A stretch of DNA of 20,498 nucleotides. Source: a virus. Under the pieces are notes generated by a model. It ran no database searches. It was not told the origin of the DNA and worked only from the letters and a program-made list of their open reading frames with translations. This document shows positions 8,001 through 15,530 of this stretch, one piece after another (position 1 is the stretch's first letter; every line of letters begins with the position of its first letter). The position numbers were made by a program, and so were the translations under genes. The stretch spans positions 1 through 20,498 of IMG/VR virus record IMGVR_UViG_3300017731_000081; one strand, written 5' to 3'.

Positions 8001-8302
8001 AGTTAGCTAGATTCCAATTACGTAAACTTGCCTTTAACTACAGTAATACAGGTACTTTTAAAGTTACTGTTGATTCCGTAGGTAGAGACCCAACAGTGTC
8101 TACATTTACTGGACGCTTGTTAGGACAAGAAGATAACATACTTGGAACAGCTACGGTTGTACCAGAGGGTTCGTTCCCTGTAGGTATACAATCACAATCA
8201 GATAAAACAAACATTACAATAACCAATGACACACACCTACCCAGCACTTTTCAAAGCGCAGAGTGGGAAGGATTTGTCACACTACGAAACAAGAGACTCT
8301 AA
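5063..8302 (+). CDS. Tail tubular protein B (gp12-like nozzle), enlarged
   Basis: 1079 aa, against 794 for T7 gp12. A hexamer of this protein forms the tail nozzle through which DNA leaves. The N-terminus SKSIPNLINGVSQQP, with LKKRPPTKF soon after, matches T7 SQSIKNLKGGISQQP and LQKRPPLVF. The best-conserved core is SFVGSTISDIFFHRNRLG (644-661) with GENVIFSEASGYYNFW, then DPIDVAVSQNEV (691-702), and later VEITSHVPSYIQGG and SWSKWSF. Two stretches seem to lack T7 counterparts: about 94-225, between the QYQVVM and IYVYDIKGNLRY blocks, and about 395-530; both are rich in Ser, Thr, Asn and aromatics and look beta-rich. The start at 5063 has AAAGGTG 7 nt upstream and gives the family N-terminus. 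The gene ends 1 nt before the next start codon. Confidence 0.94.
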   Translation: MGLVSKSIPNLINGVSQQPAALRLESQGEVQENGFSDVVDGLKKRPPTKFENKLRSGNPISGTHLTETELSTAFFHTYKRSDEEQYQVVMTSVPVAGYTAPVTHSTTGTHSSFSPLGGSAYPRVMLVTSPSAGTASQAAQTVEINITSLPTGGGTFYQIGRTNANGQWFFSGAIALTLGLNTISVPAVSFNRSFNIKVSSTDIHFSSLKINNTFAYQAPAPDLSGSHTKKIYVYDIKGNLRYESGVASWNEDGIQIAPNTDNIDYLPNDLKEVATTSVADATFIVNKKQTVAMSDVINPANDLNQALVYLKSVNYARNYMVKVTSKELNDGNGNPQTADGYHLTVKQITTSSGNDDTTNSEALKVSSVISRTKNGNTSLREEVEADLGSAVLKHFQQVNAVGQGINAFDVTVPASMNLTTSNAEAGKYVVQVGGATVPYRTNFSSQYVQPNGWEIVNSTTIRLPYYVVQIHGYMGSFGSNPIQLRPEGKVVYTPANATIHGFVSPQEVSTGNNQPYFIINTPNDSGNIRDFNIEVTDDDGGVNLKAFKGNAKSFTDLPNQCEKGFRLGVVGDNQKKEDDFHVVFEGDTGSGFWKETVAYNLKNYYDLATMPHTLKQNADLSFSFAQGEWDERKAGDDNTNPTPSFVGSTISDIFFHRNRLGVLAGENVIFSEASGYYNFWRTTVRTLLDSDPIDVAVSQNEVSELKAAVPIQDNLLLFSNLNQFTLSASQLLTPAEVTVDQSTKYECDLTAPPVGAGNSVFFATKSGGYAGVREFFTRDDTEIKDAVEITSHVPSYIQGGIRDIQASSNKDMLIVLSDTNKNECYVYKWYNSSQERLQSSWSKWSFHKGKVASGNLIPKNIASVAFNNADLFFTFEDGSYEKMELSEIVSPVLLDNQLTVVPTDATYTALPTNVAAHLTNRMVVITEEGINLGLAQDAANLNKIISSLNDSKTLIFGEPYTFKYQLSEQVFKPTQGDSTKLARFQLRKLAFNYSNTGTFKVTVDSVGRDPTVSTFTGRLLGQEDNILGTATVVPEGSFPVGIQSQSDKTNITITNDTHLPSTFQSAEWEGFVTLRNKRL

Positions 8303-8303
8303 T

Positions 8304-8768
8304 ATGACACACTACTACAGACCCGCTAAATTTGAGGATTGTCGTGAACTAGCTCCTTCTATGCGTGAACAAGACGCTAAAGAAGTAATGGCTAGTAACG
8401 GAGCTAGACCTTTACAAGCACTACAGAGAAGCTTCAATGCTTCTTCAGAATGCTTTAGTATCATCCACGAGGATGGCGATATAGTGGGAATGTTTGGAGT
8501 GTCAGATGGAGGGGTCTTTGCAAGTCCTTGGTTGTTAGGCTCTAGTAAACTACCAGAAACTAAGAAAGTAATGTTGCCAGTTTCAGCAAAGTGGGTGGAG
8601 GAAAAGAATGACCAATACCCACTATTGCTTAACTACGTACACGCAGAAAACACAGTGTCTATGAGATGGCTAAAATCTCTTGGATTTAAGTTTATCAAAT
8701 TAGATAAGGAATACGGAGTAGGAAAAGAACCTTTCTACCAATTTGTGAGGATAAAAGAAAATGTGTGA
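8304..8768 (+). CDS. gp13-like GNAT-fold virion assembly protein
   Basis: 154 aa from the ATG at 8304. An in-frame ATG at 8226 would add 26 residues encoded inside the gp12 gene, but those residues are unlike the family and no ribosome binding site precedes them. Residues 108-130 contain LLNYVHAENTVSMRWLKSLG, which lines up with T7 gp13 (LWNYVWVGNTSHIRFLKTIG) and with motif B of GNAT N-acyltransferases. The acetyl-CoA pyrophosphate loop (R/Q-x-x-G-x-G/A) is not evident, so catalysis is doubtful. T7 gp13 is needed for proper assembly of infectious virions. The stop overlaps the gp14 start by 8 nt, coupling this gene to the internal core proteins. Confidence 0.8.
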   Translation: MTHYYRPAKFEDCRELAPSMREQDAKEVMASNGARPLQALQRSFNASSECFSIIHEDGDIVGMFGVSDGGVFASPWLLGSSKLPETKKVMLPVSAKWVEEKNDQYPLLLNYVHAENTVSMRWLKSLGFKFIKLDKEYGVGKEPFYQFVRIKENV

Positions 8769-9255
8769 TCCCGTAACAGCTATGGCAGCTATTTCTACAA
8801 CCTTGAGTATCGCAGGGGCTTCTCAAGCACACCAAGCGCAAAAGGTAAAAGAGCAAGTCAACAGACGTAATTCTTTAGCTGCCCAAAAAGATGAATTAAG
8901 ACAGATTAACATACAGCAAGCGCGAGAAGATACAGCGGCTGCTGAACAAAAACTAGCTACAGATTTGAAAGTCATGGAACAAACCTCTAGAGCTGAGGTG
9001 GCTTCCGCAGAGAGTGGTGCTACACTCAACAACAACGCTGTTCTGCAAGATATGAGGCGGCAAGGTCTTGTGGCTAACACAGGTGTCGATAGAAACTTAG
9101 ACAACACCATGCAAGATATACAAGAAGAACGCTTAGGTTCTAAAGCAAGAACACAATCAAGAATTAACTCTGTGTCTAAACCTAGCTCAACAGCTACAGG
9201 CTTAAAAGTCGGTCAAGCTTTGGTGTCAGGTTATAAAGATTACAAAGGTATATAA
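8761..9255 (+). CDS. Internal virion protein gp14-like
   Basis: 164 aa, against 196 for T7 gp14. It begins MCDPVTAMAAISTTLSIAGA; T7 gp14 begins MCWAAAIPIAIS, so the Met-Cys start followed by an Ala/Ile/Gly-rich helix (4-21) is shared. The rest is polar and almost entirely predicted helix, rich in Gln, Ala, Glu and Arg (about 25-135), with a Gly/Lys end. In T7, gp14 is part of the core stacked on the portal; it is ejected first and forms a pore in the outer membrane. The N-terminal hydrophobic helix is a fair candidate for that membrane role. The start codon lies within the end of the upstream gene, and the next gene follows after 11 nt. Confidence 0.87.
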   Translation: MCDPVTAMAAISTTLSIAGASQAHQAQKVKEQVNRRNSLAAQKDELRQINIQQAREDTAAAEQKLATDLKVMEQTSRAEVASAESGATLNNNAVLQDMRRQGLVANTGVDRNLDNTMQDIQEERLGSKARTQSRINSVSKPSSTATGLKVGQALVSGYKDYKGI

Positions 9256-9266
9256 AGGACAAATAA

Positions 9267-10829
9267 ATGGCAACCTCAATCAATGAATCAGTAAACTGGC
9301 GGCAGACTGCGGTCTCGCCTGATTATAAGGTTGGATCAACACGAGTAGATACTTTTGTACAAGGTCAACGTAACACCAAAGGAGAACAAGTAGCTGCGGC
9401 TCTTGAGTCTGCTGCGGGGACTGTTGGTGGTCTAGCTAGATCAATGAAAGTAGAACAAGTAAGAGAGCAAACCAAAGAAGAGAAACAACAAGAAGCTTTG
9501 GACAGACTTAGAGCTGACAACCAATCTGCCTCTCAAAGAGAGTTAGCTTCACAATGGTTAGAGGACACAGATATATCGACCTACGCTACTCCAGAAGATG
9601 CTCTAGATCAATACTCTGAAGATACTCCAACTTACGGAGAAGCTCTTAACACCTTAACAACAGATGTAGGTAAAATAAGATTCGGTACTGAGTTCGGTGA
9701 TGTCTGGAATCAGAAGTTCTATGAAAAGAAAAAATCCCAAAAAGATTTTGAAACAGCTGAGACTCTTAATGAAAACTTTATGACAGAGTTAAACAGAGAT
9801 GGGCAAACAGATCAGGCTATGCCTGTAGATGATCCAAGGTTTACCAACTTAGTTAAATCTTTGGAGACTAAAGCTTCTGAGCTAGGTTATGAAACACCAC
9901 AATCTCAATATGAATTACTAGCTTCTGTAGCGGAGCAACAATACAGAGAAGGCAAAGACGCTCGCCTGTTCGATTATTTACAAGGTAACGTAAAAGGGCG
10001 TACTGCGATAGGTGGCACAGACTTCCAAAACACACTAGCAACAAAAAAGGAGTCTATTAGAAAGCTACACTTGTCACAAGATAATGAGATGCGTTTAGCA
10101 AAAGAAAGAGAGCTAAAAGAGAATAAAGTAAAATTAGCTCAAAAAACATCTTCAATACTAAACGGTGATGAAGAGGGTGATTTATTAGAACTTGCTGATG
10201 AGTACATGGAAATGGGTGTTCCTAATGCTTTGCAAACTGTAAAAGCAATGCAGGATGCTTACGATGATTTAGATGACGTAAACTTAGATTCAACGCAATA
10301 CTCTGAGATTTGGCAAGGCTTCTTAAACGTCAACACACCAATGGAACAAGTGTCATACTTGAACAACCTTGTTGAAAAAGATTCAATCAGTAAGCCACTA
10401 CTTGCACAACTCTATTCCCGTATTGGTAATAACAACGATAAAGCTATGTTCGATAACAGCTTAGCTTGGCAAAGCATCAAAAGTGGTGTTTCGGCTCTAT
10501 CGAAAGATAAGGATTCAGGGTTTGCTTTAGCTGAGTACACTTACTTAGATGGTGTAGCTAAACAACTTTGGATTGAACAAGTAACAAGTCCTGATTGGCA
10601 AGATAAACCAATGCAAGAGCGGATGGCAGTAGCTAACACAATCCTTTCAACATTGAACCAGCTTAAAGGTCAGGATAACAATGAATACAGGATTGATGCG
10701 CTACCAGATGCTCAAAAAATATTTAATAAACTTTCCAACCCCGATCTAGAAGAACCAAGAGAGGGTGAGACACCTGCTGAGGCAACGGAAAGGTTAATAA
10801 AATTGAAGGAACAACAGGAACAACTTTAA
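9267..10829 (+). CDS. Internal virion protein gp15-like
   Basis: 520 aa, clearly shorter than T7 gp15 (747). Identification rests mainly on position between gp14 and gp16 and on composition. The protein is hydrophilic, has no cysteine-rich or membrane segment, and is mostly helix-forming with long Glu/Gln/Lys runs (for instance VREQTKEEKQQEALDRLRAD, about 64-83, and LAKERELKENKVKLAQK near 277-293). The N-terminus contains SVNWRQTAVSPDYKVGSTR, and residues 10-60 resemble the opening of other marine podovirus core proteins. In T7, gp15 and gp16 form the periplasm-spanning tube that carries DNA to the inner membrane. The C-terminus is Glu/Gln-rich (LKEQQEQL). The ribosome binding site is AAAGGA just before and after the gp14 stop. 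Confidence 0.78.
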   Translation: MATSINESVNWRQTAVSPDYKVGSTRVDTFVQGQRNTKGEQVAAALESAAGTVGGLARSMKVEQVREQTKEEKQQEALDRLRADNQSASQRELASQWLEDTDISTYATPEDALDQYSEDTPTYGEALNTLTTDVGKIRFGTEFGDVWNQKFYEKKKSQKDFETAETLNENFMTELNRDGQTDQAMPVDDPRFTNLVKSLETKASELGYETPQSQYELLASVAEQQYREGKDARLFDYLQGNVKGRTAIGGTDFQNTLATKKESIRKLHLSQDNEMRLAKERELKENKVKLAQKTSSILNGDEEGDLLELADEYMEMGVPNALQTVKAMQDAYDDLDDVNLDSTQYSEIWQGFLNVNTPMEQVSYLNNLVEKDSISKPLLAQLYSRIGNNNDKAMFDNSLAWQSIKSGVSALSKDKDSGFALAEYTYLDGVAKQLWIEQVTSPDWQDKPMQERMAVANTILSTLNQLKGQDNNEYRIDALPDAQKIFNKLSNPDLEEPREGETPAEATERLIKLKEQQEQL

Positions 10830-10841
10830 CTGAGGTTAATT

Positions 10842-13800
10842 ATGAGTGATTACTCGTACTATTTAGATTTAGCTGAACAAGCTCAACAAGAAGGAGATAA
10901 AGAATCTGCGGCATTCTTATTAGAACACGCTGAAGGTTTATTAAACGCTGCTCAGCAGAATGAGACCGTACAGCCAGAAATAACAATACCGACAGAAATA
11001 CCATTGCCGCCAGAAATGGAAATAGAACCAGAAGTAGAAACAGAGCCAGAAATGCCAGAGTCACCCTTTAGTATACCTACCCAAACAGCCTTAAGTATTG
11101 TTGGGGGTGTGGGCAGTGCTGTTACTGAGTCTGCTGGTTTTTTAGATATGATTCTTGATCCTATTGCTGATGACCTAAGCAAACTTACGGGTGATGTAGC
11201 TGCGTTTAAAACAAAGGACGCAACAGAAGAAGAGCTTACATTATGGGAGAACCTAGATGGGGCTACTATTTTTGATGCCTTTGGTAGAGAAGTCAAGTGG
11301 ATGGACTACGACCAGCTACAACAACTCAAGCAAAGCACACTTATTGACAACGCTAGACTTGGCTACTTTGGCGAAGGCGCGTTAGAGGACACCGCAGAGT
11401 CAGCTTTACTAACCAACAAAGACTTAAAAGATTCTGGTTTAGTAGACAGCGGGTTTTCACAATTTACTGGTGGTGTGACACAGTTCTTAGCTGGTTGGTT
11501 TACTTTAGGTAACTTTAAGAAAGGTGTTGAAGTTGCTCAAACAGTTACACAAAGAGTTGTTGAAGCTACTGCAAAAGGGTTTGTTGTCGATACAGTTGCC
11601 TTTGATGGTCACGATGCTAACGCTGCTGACCTAGCTAAAGCGTTAGGGATGGAAGCAGATTACCTAGATTGGTTAAGTGACAAGCAAACAGATGATGAGT
11701 TTTTAAACAGACTTAAGAACGGTTTATCTTCCGCACCTGTGGGTATTATAGCTGACTACTCTTTGGAGGGTCTAGCTAAAGCCTTTAGATTTGTAAAAGC
11801 TGGTAGAAAATCAAAAGATGAAAATCTTTCTACAGAGGAAAGACAGGCAGCTAAAGAAGAAGCCGAAGTTCTCGATAAAGAACTAAAAGATGATCTTACT
11901 CCTGAAGAGGGAAGCACCAAAGTTATTGATGAAGATGGGAATACTATTAACGTAGAAACTCCTGAGACAACGGCTAAGAAGTTTGATGATGAAGCTCCAG
12001 AGATTAAAACAGAAGAACCAGAAGTAAAACTACGTGAGCCTGAGAATGAGGGCAAGAACGAAGCGGGTGATACACTTTACTCAAATTACTTTGACGATGA
12101 AAAAGTTTTCTTCATTAAACCTAAAGATTCTAAGAGATATTTTATTGAAGGTTTAGAAGATTTTGGCTCATTCGGCTCAGTTAAAGAAGCTAATGAGTTC
12201 ATGCACAATACATTGTTTCGTTCAAACGATGTCGCTGATCTGGACAAGTGGCAGAAGGCTGCTCGGAAGAAAAGAGATGAACAAGAGCTGCCAGAAGCTC
12301 CCTTAAGTATTAACACTAAGCCTGTTAAGGTAGGTAAGGGTGAGTACACAGTAGAGCGTAACGGTACTACTTATAATGTCAAGAAAGTTAGCAGCAACAA
12401 GTGGGAGATAGAAGGACAAAAAGGAACTGTTAAAAGTCTTAAGGAAGCCACAGAGAAGTTAAACAAACTAACTGAGGATGCTGCGAGAGAAAGTAAGAAA
12501 CCAACCTACGCTAATCAAGAATTTTCCATTAATAAGGTAGACGAAGATACGTACACATTTACCAGAACAAACTTTGGTAGCGAATACGATTATGTAGTTA
12601 CAAAACAAAAAGATGGTAAATGGAAAAGAACAGAGAACGGTAGAGAAGATGACAGGCGTTACAATACTGTTGAAGAAGCCGTAGATGAGATTGATGAAAC
12701 AATTAACTATAACGACCCTGCGAGAAAGGAAAGGTTTGGTGTACACGTTAGAGAACGTGACCAAGTAGCCTCCCTTGGAAAAGTAGAAGATTCAGATGTG
12801 CCTAACATCCCTGACTACACTAGAATGTCTAAGGATGAGCTAGACATCATCACTAAGGAAGCTAGAGCGAAGTTCAAAAGCTTACGGTCTCCTGATGATA
12901 CAAGCACAAAAACCATTCCTGTTAAGAAGTCTATTGCTCAAGGTAGAGCTTATATCACTAAACTCTTAAAGGAGCAGGAAGTAACAGCCGACATCTTAGA
13001 CTTTGTTAAAAAACTAACAAAAGAAAAACCACATCCTTCAATGGCAGCAGCCTTTACTAAAGGTGTACAAGACTTACAAAAAGATATTGTACTGTCTATA
13101 AGGTTGATTGAGGAAAGCACAGCTTACAAAAAAGGCGATCCGAACGCTGTAGCTAAGAAGAAAATGCTTACCAAGGCTTACTTAGAGCTTCATACAGTCA
13201 TAGAAGGTCTAGGCAGTTCTTGGGGTAGAGCGTTACAAGCTTTACGAGTAGCTGTTACAGGTAGCAAGCCAAGAGACTTATCGTCTTACTTTGGTGAAGA
13301 TTTAGCCAGAGCGCAGGACAAGATGGTTGATAAGGCGGCTAAGACTGCTCAGAAAGAGATTGATCGTCTTAAGAAAGGTAAGAACCTTTCAGAAGATGAC
13401 CTCCTTAGAAAGAAAATGTTGGAAGATTCAGGTGTTGAAGTGTCTCCAGAAGATATGACCTTTATCAACCGCATTAAAGAAAAAGCTGGCAGCTACGTCT
13501 CAACAACCAAGAAAGGTTTAGACATGGCAGTTGAGTTTGCCACAGCTAACCTACTCTCTAGTTTTGATACACAGTTAATCAACGTCATCGCTAACTCAGT
13601 AATGACTCTAATTAATAATGTTGAAACTGGTGCGGGTGCTGGTGTCGCTCTTTTACGTGGTGATCTTAAAGCTGCTAAAAGGCAATGGCGTAGAGGTTAC
13701 GTTCAGATGTTTGGTATGGTTTACCATTCAAGAAGGTCTGCAATGGCTGCGGCAGAGGTTATTGCTTCTGGTAAAAACATTCTTGATCCAGACTTTAAAG

Positions 13801-15530
13801 TAAAAGAAGAAGTACGTGGAGCAAAGGACAGTGTTTCTATCGGTAAAGGTGACATAGACTTAAGGGATGTACGACAAAAAATCAAAGACCAAGACTGGGA
13901 TGAACTTAAAGACATTCCAATAGGCGATTGGGTTGGTAACATTGTACGTATACCCTTTAGAGGTCTAGCCGCTGGTGATGAGTTCTTTAAACAACTTAAC
14001 TACCGCTCTGTGTACTACGGCTTAGTAGACTCTAGGTGGAGAGCGCAAGGTAGACACCAAGACGAAGGTTTCAAAGAATACTGGGGATTGGTTAAAGCAG
14101 AAACTGATAAAAGTTTAGACCTTGTTAAAAAGTGGAGAGACGGTGAAGAAGTTTTATCTGAGCAGGAGTTAACTGACTTAGGTGAGATTATCTACGCCTT
14201 ACAACAATCACGCCAAGTTACGTTTACAGATAAGTTAGGTGGCTTTGGTCAGTGGATACAAAAAGGTGTAAACCAGTTCCCACTTGCTAGACTTGTCATG
14301 GATGCTTGGTTCATCAGAACACCTACAAACGTATTTAAGTTTGGTCTAAGACGTTTCCCAGTAACAGCTGTATTTTCTAGAAGATTCCGTGAAGCCTTAA
14401 AAAGAGGTGGAGATGACAGAGATAGAGCGTTAGGTGAAATGGTTATGATGACTACGGCTGTCTACACAGCTTGGAACTTTATCAACGAAAAGGAGAAGAT
14501 TCCAGACGGTAAAGGCGGTGAGATGGAAATCTATAAGTGGACAAGCACTATGGATCACGCCTCTTACAACCACCAAAAGAATATTAAGCTGGCTGGTGTT
14601 GCACCGCACTCTTATTACCATGAGGGTAAGTTCTATACTACTTCTAGATTCGACCCTGCTGATACTATACTTATGACCCTAGCTAACACTAGAGACTTAG
14701 TAGAATTAGGTAAGTACGAAGAAGCTAATGAAATACTAGGTGCTACAGTTGTCTCCTTTATGAACCTTGCTAAAGATAAAACCTTTACACAAGGTATAGC
14801 AAACTTTGTAGAGATGACGGCTGATCCCATCAACAAGGGTGGTAAATACTTAGAAGCAAAAGGTAGAGTGTTTACTCCAGCAATCTTAAAAATGTTAGGT
14901 GAGGATAAGGTATATAGAGAAGTGAATGGTGTTATTGAGGCTATGCAAAGTCAGATACCAATTTTCTCTCCAAACCTTCCACCGCAGTTCGATAGACTAG
15001 GACAGATTAGAATGAAACCAGATAAAGGTTTATCTAATGTAACCCTTCTGTCTGATAACCCAGTAAGGTTAGAGTTTTTAAAGATGAACTCAAACATATC
15101 TGATATTCCTAAGCAAAGGGGTATACTAGATTTGGAAGCAGATTACTTTTATAAAGATGGTAAATCAGCTTGGACTAGGTTCAATGAAATTTACTCAAGC
15201 GTAGAGAAAAACGGATTAACTTTAGAAGAACGTATAACTAAGTACATTAACTCTCCAAGATACGATAAGGTAACAAAGCGTAGTCTATCTACTCCCGAAA
15301 GAGATTTAAAGAGTGGAGCAGAGAAAGATGTTATGTCTATTCTTGGTGATTACGAAGGGTATGCTATGAGACAACTTCTTAAGGAATACGAAGATACAGG
15401 TCTTGCGGAAGTTTATGAAGTTAACCGTAAACTTGAACACAACGCCCAGCGTGAGAAAACAAGTGTTGGAATCATTACTGATCCAGAGAAAATTATAGCC
15501 AACTGGCGGAAAAAACAACAGGATAAATAA
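10842..15530 (+). CDS. Internal virion protein gp16-like (large core protein)
   Basis: 1562 aa, against 1318 for T7 gp16. In T7 the protein has an N-terminal lytic transglycosylase and a large part that helps translocate DNA across the inner membrane. Here residues 1-40 form a TPR-like helical hairpin (SYYLDLAEQAQQEGDKESAA), followed by a Pro/Glu linker (45-75). A Gly/Ala hydrophobic helix follows (82-105). No transglycosylase signature (ES.x..A.S..GA.GLMQ) is found. Residues 325-410 are charged linker, and about 412-622 hold three copies of a beta-rich/helix repeat. The large C-terminal part includes LLSSFDTQLINVIANSVMTL (904-923), GLAAGDEFFKQLNYRSVYYG (1041-1060) and GVNQFPLARLVMDAWFIRTP (1142-1161), typical of giant core proteins of marine podoviruses. 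TGAGG (10830-10834) is the ribosome binding site. The gene abuts gp17 with no gap. Confidence 0.86.
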   Translation: MSDYSYYLDLAEQAQQEGDKESAAFLLEHAEGLLNAAQQNETVQPEITIPTEIPLPPEMEIEPEVETEPEMPESPFSIPTQTALSIVGGVGSAVTESAGFLDMILDPIADDLSKLTGDVAAFKTKDATEEELTLWENLDGATIFDAFGREVKWMDYDQLQQLKQSTLIDNARLGYFGEGALEDTAESALLTNKDLKDSGLVDSGFSQFTGGVTQFLAGWFTLGNFKKGVEVAQTVTQRVVEATAKGFVVDTVAFDGHDANAADLAKALGMEADYLDWLSDKQTDDEFLNRLKNGLSSAPVGIIADYSLEGLAKAFRFVKAGRKSKDENLSTEERQAAKEEAEVLDKELKDDLTPEEGSTKVIDEDGNTINVETPETTAKKFDDEAPEIKTEEPEVKLREPENEGKNEAGDTLYSNYFDDEKVFFIKPKDSKRYFIEGLEDFGSFGSVKEANEFMHNTLFRSNDVADLDKWQKAARKKRDEQELPEAPLSINTKPVKVGKGEYTVERNGTTYNVKKVSSNKWEIEGQKGTVKSLKEATEKLNKLTEDAARESKKPTYANQEFSINKVDEDTYTFTRTNFGSEYDYVVTKQKDGKWKRTENGREDDRRYNTVEEAVDEIDETINYNDPARKERFGVHVRERDQVASLGKVEDSDVPNIPDYTRMSKDELDIITKEARAKFKSLRSPDDTSTKTIPVKKSIAQGRAYITKLLKEQEVTADILDFVKKLTKEKPHPSMAAAFTKGVQDLQKDIVLSIRLIEESTAYKKGDPNAVAKKKMLTKAYLELHTVIEGLGSSWGRALQALRVAVTGSKPRDLSSYFGEDLARAQDKMVDKAAKTAQKEIDRLKKGKNLSEDDLLRKKMLEDSGVEVSPEDMTFINRIKEKAGSYVSTTKKGLDMAVEFATANLLSSFDTQLINVIANSVMTLINNVETGAGAGVALLRGDLKAAKRQWRRGYVQMFGMVYHSRRSAMAAAEVIASGKNILDPDFKVKEEVRGAKDSVSIGKGDIDLRDVRQKIKDQDWDELKDIPIGDWVGNIVRIPFRGLAAGDEFFKQLNYRSVYYGLVDSRWRAQGRHQDEGFKEYWGLVKAETDKSLDLVKKWRDGEEVLSEQELTDLGEIIYALQQSRQVTFTDKLGGFGQWIQKGVNQFPLARLVMDAWFIRTPTNVFKFGLRRFPVTAVFSRRFREALKRGGDDRDRALGEMVMMTTAVYTAWNFINEKEKIPDGKGGEMEIYKWTSTMDHASYNHQKNIKLAGVAPHSYYHEGKFYTTSRFDPADTILMTLANTRDLVELGKYEEANEILGATVVSFMNLAKDKTFTQGIANFVEMTADPINKGGKYLEAKGRVFTPAILKMLGEDKVYREVNGVIEAMQSQIPIFSPNLPPQFDRLGQIRMKPDKGLSNVTLLSDNPVRLEFLKMNSNISDIPKQRGILDLEADYFYKDGKSAWTRFNEIYSSVEKNGLTLEERITKYINSPRYDKVTKRSLSTPERDLKSGAEKDVMSILGDYEGYAMRQLLKEYEDTGLAEVYEVNRKLEHNAQREKTSVGIITDPEKIIANWRKKQQDK
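12075..12707 (+). repeat. Three diverged copies of a ~50-residue repeat inside gp16
   Basis: Copies lie at protein residues about 412-458, 499-545 and 558-622. Each has aromatic beta-strand-like segments (KVFFIKPKDSKRYFIEG; EYTVERNGTTYNVKK plus KWEIEG; TYTFTRTNFGSEYDYVV plus GKWKRTENG). Each then has a helix start of the form small/Thr, hydrophobic, Lys/Glu, Glu, Ala: GSVKEANEFM, KSLKEATEKL and NTVEEAVDEI. Copies are divergent at DNA level, so the duplication is old. Function is unknown. Confidence 0.6.

Noticed and set aside
8226-8303. Upstream ATG extending the gp13-like protein by 26 residues
   Set aside because: The extension lies in the gp12 coding region, lacks a ribosome binding site and does not resemble the family.
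10952-12349. Several open frames on the - strand inside gp16 (and similar ones across other genes)
   Set aside because: They are antisense to strongly recognised proteins, have Ser/Leu-rich shadow composition and no ribosome binding sites or shared order.
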